Shown here piece after piece: positions 5,495-9,556 of a stretch of 9,556 nucleotides of DNA. The position numbers were made by a program, and so were the translations under genes. Below the pieces are notes generated by a model. It was not told where the DNA came from and did not search any database. It was given only the letters and a program-made list of their open reading frames with translations. Position 1 is the stretch's first letter. The number at the start of each line of letters is the position of its first letter. Origin of the DNA: an uncultured Prevotellaceae bacterium (GTDB taxonomy: Bacteria > Bacteroidota > Bacteroidia > Bacteroidales > Bacteroidaceae); assembly GCA_947176655.1 (NCBI GenBank), contig CAMWRK010000073.1, positions 1-9,556 on the forward strand, given 5' to 3'.

Positions 5495-7125
5495 CTCGTG
5501 ATATTAAAAGTGTATATTGTGTCATTGATGGTCACTTTATCTGAGCCTACACCAATTATCCTTGCCCTAATTTCTTTATCTGAATACTGATTGAACTCCA
5601 CGCGTGTAGTGTTTTGTGGTATTTTTTTTGCTCCTGTAATCATAAAACGATCTCCTATTTTAGCCCGAATGATATTTCCTACTATTAGATTTTCTTCATT
5701 ATAGTGGTAATCCACGTTGGTGTGATATATCTTTACCTCGTGAACGGTCGGTACAAGATTGGTATTGGATGGATTACCTGTAGAGCCTTTGCGCTCGTCG
5801 TCTTTGGGTGTTAGCTCGTTAATACGCTCATGAATGCGTCGTTTATTCCCATCTTTATCTTGACCGAAATCAGTGTAATTGACTACTTCCTGTTGCAGGC
5901 TATTTAGATTATCGATATTGTTCTGTGCTTTATTGTAATTTGCGGCAAACCAACTGTCGTAAGATCTAAGTAGCTGGTCTTTATGTCCTGCAGTATCTGT
6001 CTTTTCTTGACTAACCATAGCGAATGCAGCATTATAATCAGCATTGTCAAGTAGAGCGTGAAATTTAGTCAAGTCAAATTCGTGTTGTGTCTCTGGCAGT
6101 ACTATGTCACCGGGATCAGTATAAGTCGGTGTTTCTCCTTGTGGACGTAGCAGAAAGAGGCAAACCATTACCGTAACGGCGCAACATACCATTGCAATGT
6201 GTCCAAGGGGTAAATGATACTTTTTGTGAGATGGCTTTGGCTTTGGTTTTGGATCTGTTCCTGTTCCAAGTAGATTCACAATCTCATTGTAGATAGCTAT
6301 GTATTGTTCTCTCAGCGGAAGCAAATCTGGCTGTTTCCCTGCATACTTTTCTATTGTTCCAAGAAGACTATTTACTTCCTCTCTTTTTACGGAAATTTCG
6401 ATCTGCGACACCAATCCTTTCAATCCTTGGATGATGAAGTCTTTGTATGCTGTGACTTTGCCTGCAAGCTCATTTATATAGTGAACAGAAAGTTTTTCAT
6501 TATCCGGTTTATGTGTGTCAGAAGGGGGAGGAAAGTATCCTGTTGATACAGATACCCAGCTATAAGAACGAAGAGCCTGAATTATCTTTGAATTGTCAGA
6601 ATTGAATGGCAGTTCTAAGAGACAGCCAACCTTGATGCTTTCTCCGCTGTCGTCCCATCTTTTGATATGCTTTTTCAATTCACCGACAACATTCTGAATG
6701 ACGATTCTGCCAATCTTCTCACACATCGTCTGTCTTTCTGCGAATTTTGATACGCAGAATCGCCCTACAGCATTTCCTCCGTCTACCTTGGTTACAATTT
6801 TGTCATTATCATCGGCTTTTAGGATAACGTCATTGTATACGGCTTCGAATAGTTCCTTTAGTTTTTCGGGATTATCGCAGTATTCAAAATCGTGGAATGC
6901 AACAGACATTCCTAAAAACGCCCCTTCGCGCCCTTTGCAGGAAACTAAATTGTATTTAAGGTAAGAGTATATTGTTTCGCCATTGGTTTTGCGGTTGATT
7001 CTCATTTCTGTACTCTTCTTGCTTGTATCATAGAAAAGTTGGTAATAGAGAATCTCATCATGCGTTCCCGACAGCATGTTAAAGCCGTCGGGAACACCAT
7101 AGATGTAAAACTTAATGTTGCTCAT
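5491..7125 (-). CDS. Single-pass protein with cytosolic GTPase-partner-like domain and periplasmic domain (544 residues)
   Basis: Residues 1-103 form an alpha/beta domain (FYIYGVPDGFNM, strand MRINRKTNGETIYSYLKY, REGAFLGMSVAF, helix KLKELFEAVYNDVI) shared with the 425-residue protein in this operon. Residues 120-288 continue with mixed and helical parts (VGCLLELPF; a long helical stretch 215-285). KPKPKPSHKK (292-302) is a basic linker before a membrane helix at about 307-326 (GHIAMVCCAVTVMVCLFLL), so the amino-terminal part faces the cytosol. The periplasmic part has a helical segment (350-440), a Ser/Thr/Asn-rich spacer and a small beta domain (460-544). The gene follows the GTPase by 18 bases. 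The opening pattern YG.pdG and R.GaF.G resembles, at a distance, the amino-terminal domains of GTPase-associated proteins; this is an impression that needs a profile search. Confidence 0.85.
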   Translation of the reverse strand: MSNIKFYIYGVPDGFNMLSGTHDEILYYQLFYDTSKKSTEMRINRKTNGETIYSYLKYNLVSCKGREGAFLGMSVAFHDFEYCDNPEKLKELFEAVYNDVILKADDNDKIVTKVDGGNAVGRFCVSKFAERQTMCEKIGRIVIQNVVGELKKHIKRWDDSGESIKVGCLLELPFNSDNSKIIQALRSYSWVSVSTGYFPPPSDTHKPDNEKLSVHYINELAGKVTAYKDFIIQGLKGLVSQIEISVKREEVNSLLGTIEKYAGKQPDLLPLREQYIAIYNEIVNLLGTGTDPKPKPKPSHKKYHLPLGHIAMVCCAVTVMVCLFLLRPQGETPTYTDPGDIVLPETQHEFDLTKFHALLDNADYNAAFAMVSQEKTDTAGHKDQLLRSYDSWFAANYNKAQNNIDNLNSLQQEVVNYTDFGQDKDGNKRRIHERINELTPKDDERKGSTGNPSNTNLVPTVHEVKIYHTNVDYHYNEENLIVGNIIRAKIGDRFMITGAKKIPQNTTRVEFNQYSDKEIRARIIGVGSDKVTINDTIYTFNITR

Positions 7126-7143
7126 TGAATTGTTATCGAAGGA

Positions 7144-8082
7144 TTAAATGTTCTTTTTGATTGCTTGCCAAAGTTGTTGGGGATAGATGTCTTCTCCAGG
7201 TGTATAAACTTGCCTTCCGTCCCCGGTAGAATTAAATGCTCCGGCAGAGAATGTTATGAAGTCGAAGTTGTAAGGTTTGAACCAGCTGGTAATCGGGTTC
7301 CTGTTGGCATATTGGTCGAATATGTGCGGATACTGGTTCTTGATGTTTTGGAAGATTACAGGTACATTCGGATGTCCGTCAGGGCGGAAATGAGCAGACT
7401 GATCCACTTTGTTGCATGCAAAAACGACTCTGTCGCGAGCGATTTTACGTTGCATCTGTTGAATCTTATTTGCATATAGGTCTCTCACGTTTTGCGACCC
7501 CCCCCAGTTCTCTTCAACAATGAACACCCACGTTTTACGATTCTTTATGCTTTTGCATATCTTTTCAATGTACGCGGGGAATGGGCGATTAGGCGTATCT
7601 GCATCAAAGTAATGCTCTCCTGGTGCCTCAAGAATCTGGCAAAGTGTACGTCCTGTAGGTGAGATCACTTTGACAAGCATAAAGCTCATTACATCGGTAC
7701 CTGTTGCCGCATAATCAGAGTGTACTATTATGCCAAATTCTTTGCACATACGCTGATAATGGGAGTCGCTGTCCGGGCGGAAAATAGGGTCTGGTACAAT
7801 GTTGTATCCCTGTCCTTCCAAGTATTTGGCCAGGCGTATCAGCGTCATGGTTTTGCCAGAGGTTCTTGCTCCGAACAAAACCACGACCGGAGTGTTGGGA
7901 TCGCTAACTGTCACTACGATTGTTTCCGGGTTCTTTATTTCTGTCTCAGAAAGCCCGAGGATTTTCGCATCGGCAGTCTGTGTAGCGCTGGTTGGTGTGA
8001 ATGTTGTTGTTGCCGTCGTTCCTGTTGCAGACTGCTGTTCGGGCGTTTCTACATTCCCGGGGTCGTTTAAGTTAAATGCCAT
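7144..8082 (-). CDS. Ras-like P-loop GTPase, core switch of the operon (312 residues)
   Basis: The G motifs appear in correct order and spacing: Walker A/G1 GARTSGKT at residues 71-78, a possible switch Thr at 127 or 129 (ATGTD), a G3-like element LEAPGEHYF at 151-159 after a hydrophobic strand, G4 NKVD at 224-227 after strand RVVFAC, and a G5-like SAG at 279-281. NKVD indicates guanine specificity. The Asp of canonical DxxG in G3 is replaced by Glu152, so magnesium coordination or catalysis may differ. Residues 1-60 are a Thr/Ala/Gln-rich, probably disordered leader; there is no membrane segment, so the protein is cytosolic. WVFIVEENWGGSQ (185-197) carries an eight-G tract in its codons. It lies 20 bases after the four-helix membrane protein gene and 18 before its likely partner. 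GTP switching that signals to the membrane proteins is inferred, not shown. Confidence 0.88.
   Translation of the reverse strand: MAFNLNDPGNVETPEQQSATGTTATTTFTPTSATQTADAKILGLSETEIKNPETIVVTVSDPNTPVVVLFGARTSGKTMTLIRLAKYLEGQGYNIVPDPIFRPDSDSHYQRMCKEFGIIVHSDYAATGTDVMSFMLVKVISPTGRTLCQILEAPGEHYFDADTPNRPFPAYIEKICKSIKNRKTWVFIVEENWGGSQNVRDLYANKIQQMQRKIARDRVVFACNKVDQSAHFRPDGHPNVPVIFQNIKNQYPHIFDQYANRNPITSWFKPYNFDFITFSAGAFNSTGDGRQVYTPGEDIYPQQLWQAIKKNI
7498..7505. repeat. Eight-base G/C homopolymer inside the GTPase gene
   Basis: A C8 run on the + strand (G8 in the coding strand, TGG GGG GGG TCG for Trp-Gly-Gly-Ser at residues 193-196) lies between the G3-like and G4 motifs. One-base slippage would remove NKVD and everything after it, so the tract is a possible on/off point. 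Confidence 0.65.
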
Positions 8083-8102
8083 GATTATTCTGTCTTAATT
8101 TG

Positions 8103-9155
8103 TTATTGTTCTTTTTTGAAGGCCATGTCGAAGAAAATAAATCCTGCAACATCTATGAGTATGGAGATAATCATCCAGAATACGAACTTTCCACGGGCAA
8201 TCTTTCCGTTGAAGAAATCCATCCAGACATCCCATACGCTAAGCATTCGTTCTGTCTTTGACAGTGAGTTGCCGGCATAAACCTGTTGGTCACTGTCCTT
8301 AAATTCCAAATGGTCGGAGTACTGGTTAATCATGCTGTATGACTCAGACAGGACGATGCCTGCGTTGACCATCACTTGGTCGTTGATGGACTTCATCCTG
8401 TGTATGTCGTTAAGAACAATGGAAATATTCTTTCTGTTTCGTTTGATCTTTTCCTGTACTTCCGGAGTAATGACAATATAGCGACAGAGGTATTCCTGCT
8501 TTTTCTGTTCAAGTAGATTGGAAATGGAGGAACGGTATATTTCCAGAACTTTGTTCCATTCTTTCACAGTGTTGGACCGGGGTTGAACGCGCCCGATTTT
8601 TACGCCTAATTTGGCGTCCAACTCTTTCAGTATATTTTCTGCATATTCCGCGATACCAGGGCGTGAGGGATTGGCAACTTCGTTGCAAAACCTCTGATAA
8701 ATGCCCCACACTTCTTTTTCGTACAAGGACCAGTCTTTTTCAATCTGAGCTTGAGCATATTCATCGTTCTCAAGCGCACGGAGATAGTCTTCTGTCTTCT
8801 GCAAATCACGAATGGCAACATCTCTGATGGTGTCCTTGTAAAATAATGTATGTGTGTTTGTCGGCATACTCATCAGTAGCCAGAAAATAATCATAATGAA
8901 GATGCCTCCTGCCAAGCTCAGTCCAGGGTTTTCTGTGTAGACATGGCTGTTCAGACTGTCAACAATCATCTTTGAGCCCCATGAGGCAATGAAGAAGAAC
9001 CCGATGGTGATGATCCATACAAAAATTACAGGGATGCTACTGTCTTTTGCTGACAACAGTAGGTGCAGAGACTCTACAGTTGCCCAGCAACTCACGGCGG
9101 CAAAGGCAAAGAATGCAATTGCGCAGAACACCTTAAGATAATTTCTTTGTTCCAT
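8103..9155 (-). CDS. Four-helix membrane protein with a large extracytoplasmic helical domain (350 residues), first gene of the operon
   Basis: Three membrane helices lie near the start (about residues 7-27, 41-60 and 79-97) and one at the end (about 324-342, FVFWMIISILIDVAGFIFF). The tail FKKEQ and the basic residues near the amino-terminus place both ends in the cytosol, which puts residues 98-323 outside. That domain is charged and mostly helical (DLQKTEDYLRALENDEYAQA, YICK-free, with KIKRNRKNISIVLNDIHRM), resembling an extended helical sensor or scaffold. No enzyme motif is visible and I do not recognise the family. The ATG at 9155 follows an AT-rich leader. As the first gene, 20 bases before the GTPase, it may be the membrane receptor or pore whose state the GTPase reads or controls (inference). 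Confidence 0.85.
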   Translation of the reverse strand: MEQRNYLKVFCAIAFFAFAAVSCWATVESLHLLLSAKDSSIPVIFVWIITIGFFFIASWGSKMIVDSLNSHVYTENPGLSLAGGIFIMIIFWLLMSMPTNTHTLFYKDTIRDVAIRDLQKTEDYLRALENDEYAQAQIEKDWSLYEKEVWGIYQRFCNEVANPSRPGIAEYAENILKELDAKLGVKIGRVQPRSNTVKEWNKVLEIYRSSISNLLEQKKQEYLCRYIVITPEVQEKIKRNRKNISIVLNDIHRMKSINDQVMVNAGIVLSESYSMINQYSDHLEFKDSDQQVYAGNSLSKTERMLSVWDVWMDFFNGKIARGKFVFWMIISILIDVAGFIFFDMAFKKEQ

Positions 9156-9556
9156 AATTAAACATTTTTAGATTGTTTTTATTTGTTAATGTATATTTGG
9201 TTTTAATTGCTGTATTTGTCAATGCCTGATACAATAGGCAATGCTCAATAGACCCGAGAATAATGTCCAATAGGCCTCAATGGGGACTGTAGGACAGCAA
9301 TAATAATAAATAAGCCCTATTTTGCTATGCGAATGGCGTAACGAAGTGGACTTGAATATCCTTCAGGTCATTTGCCGATTCCTAAACAGTTGGACTTTCG
9401 CAGGACATCCATAATGCAGGTAGGCTTTTGCCTTTTTGCTCCTGCGATCTCCTGCAAGAATGTTTCGTTTGGTTTATCTGGGTACTACAATATACAAAAA
9501 GAAGCGTGAGATCCGTACTCTGTTGCTTATCTCGTGTTCCTGGCCTTCGAACTTGC
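9156..9556. other. Region upstream of the operon without a supportable gene
   Basis: About 400 bases hold no frame I would call a gene. Near the operon start, TTGACA read on the - strand (9222-9217) has only poor -10/-7 partners, so the operon promoter is not identified. TATATTTG at 9192-9199 on the + strand fits the Bacteroidetes -7 box but lacks a proper -33. CAATAG-type repeats lie at 9232, 9246 and 9268. A GCAGG/CCTGC inverted pair (9416-9420 with 9441-9445) encloses AGGC-TTTT-GCCT. At the edge, a + strand frame opens with ATG at 9460 and a - strand frame ends with TAA at 9474; both run out of the window and cannot be judged. Confidence 0.5.

Noticed and set aside
7720..8098. + strand frames opposite the GTPase start, one rich in Val and Cys
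   Set aside because: They are the complement of the Thr/Ala-rich GTPase leader; composition reflects the other strand and two overlapping frames are equally open.
9460..9556. + strand frame beginning MFRLVYLGTTIYKKK at the window edge
   Set aside because: Only 32 codons are visible, with no ribosome binding site and unusual Cys/Trp content, and a - strand frame over the same bases looks as good.
9474..9556. - strand frame ending ISRFFLYIVVPR at the window edge, possible end of a neighbouring gene
   Set aside because: It is plausible as a gene end, but only 27 codons lie in the window and no motif allows a call.
9536..9556. TTCGAA with flanks resembling a tRNA T-arm
   Set aside because: The flanking bases do not pair as a T-stem and no acceptor, D-arm or anticodon arm can be found beside it.
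1..9556. CRISPR array, insertion sequence ends or rRNA genes
   Set aside because: No regularly spaced repeats, transposase motifs, paired terminal repeats or rRNA-like sequence were seen in the window.

Overview
The window looks like a Bacteroidales chromosome (Bacteroides, Phocaeicola or Prevotella-like). Three things point there: the sequence type of the SecA carboxy-terminus, a promoter of the Bacteroidetes kind (TTTG, 20-base spacer, TAnnTTTG), and AT-rich leaders with almost no Shine-Dalgarno sequences. The species cannot be fixed from sequence reading alone.

Left region (1-1861, + strand). The 3' part of secA, cut by the window edge, is followed by a 145-residue acidic protein of unknown function and a strong hairpin terminator (1821-1861). 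This is ordinary core genome.

Middle gap (1862-2088). The gap holds what looks like a tiny complete transcription unit on the - strand. It has a near-consensus Bacteroidetes promoter (2028-2059), a 37-base almost perfect palindrome at the predicted transcript start (1988-2024), an open frame for 28 residues (1889-1975), and then the shared terminator hairpin.

Main region (9155 down to 2089, - strand). This is a compact and more AT-rich run of eight reading frames, probably one operon. In transcription order they are: a four-helix membrane protein with a large extracytoplasmic domain; a Ras-like GTPase with G1, G3-like, G4 and G5 motifs; a 544-residue protein with a cytosolic domain, one membrane helix and a periplasmic part; a small exported helical protein; a membrane-anchored retropepsin-like aspartic protease (DTGAS); a 425-residue protein whose cytosolic domain appears paralogous to that of the 544-residue protein, followed by a helix, coiled coil and beta-sandwich; a 65-residue frame of doubtful status; and a 237-residue secreted beta-rich protein. 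Spacing is tight: ATGA overlap, 11-base overlap, and gaps of 3, 6, 18 and 20 bases.

Inference: this is a trans-envelope system in which a cytosolic GTPase could control two paralogous single-pass proteins, with an aspartic protease and two secreted proteins on the periplasmic side. The theme of a GTPase paired with a dedicated partner recalls the GTPase-associated (GAP1-type) conflict systems predicted by Burroughs and Aravind. I do not recognise this exact gene set as described, and its function (defence, envelope stress sensing or other signalling) is open.

Right edge (9156-9556). About 400 bases lie upstream of the operon without a gene I can support. They contain short CAATAG repeats and some short open frames running off the window.
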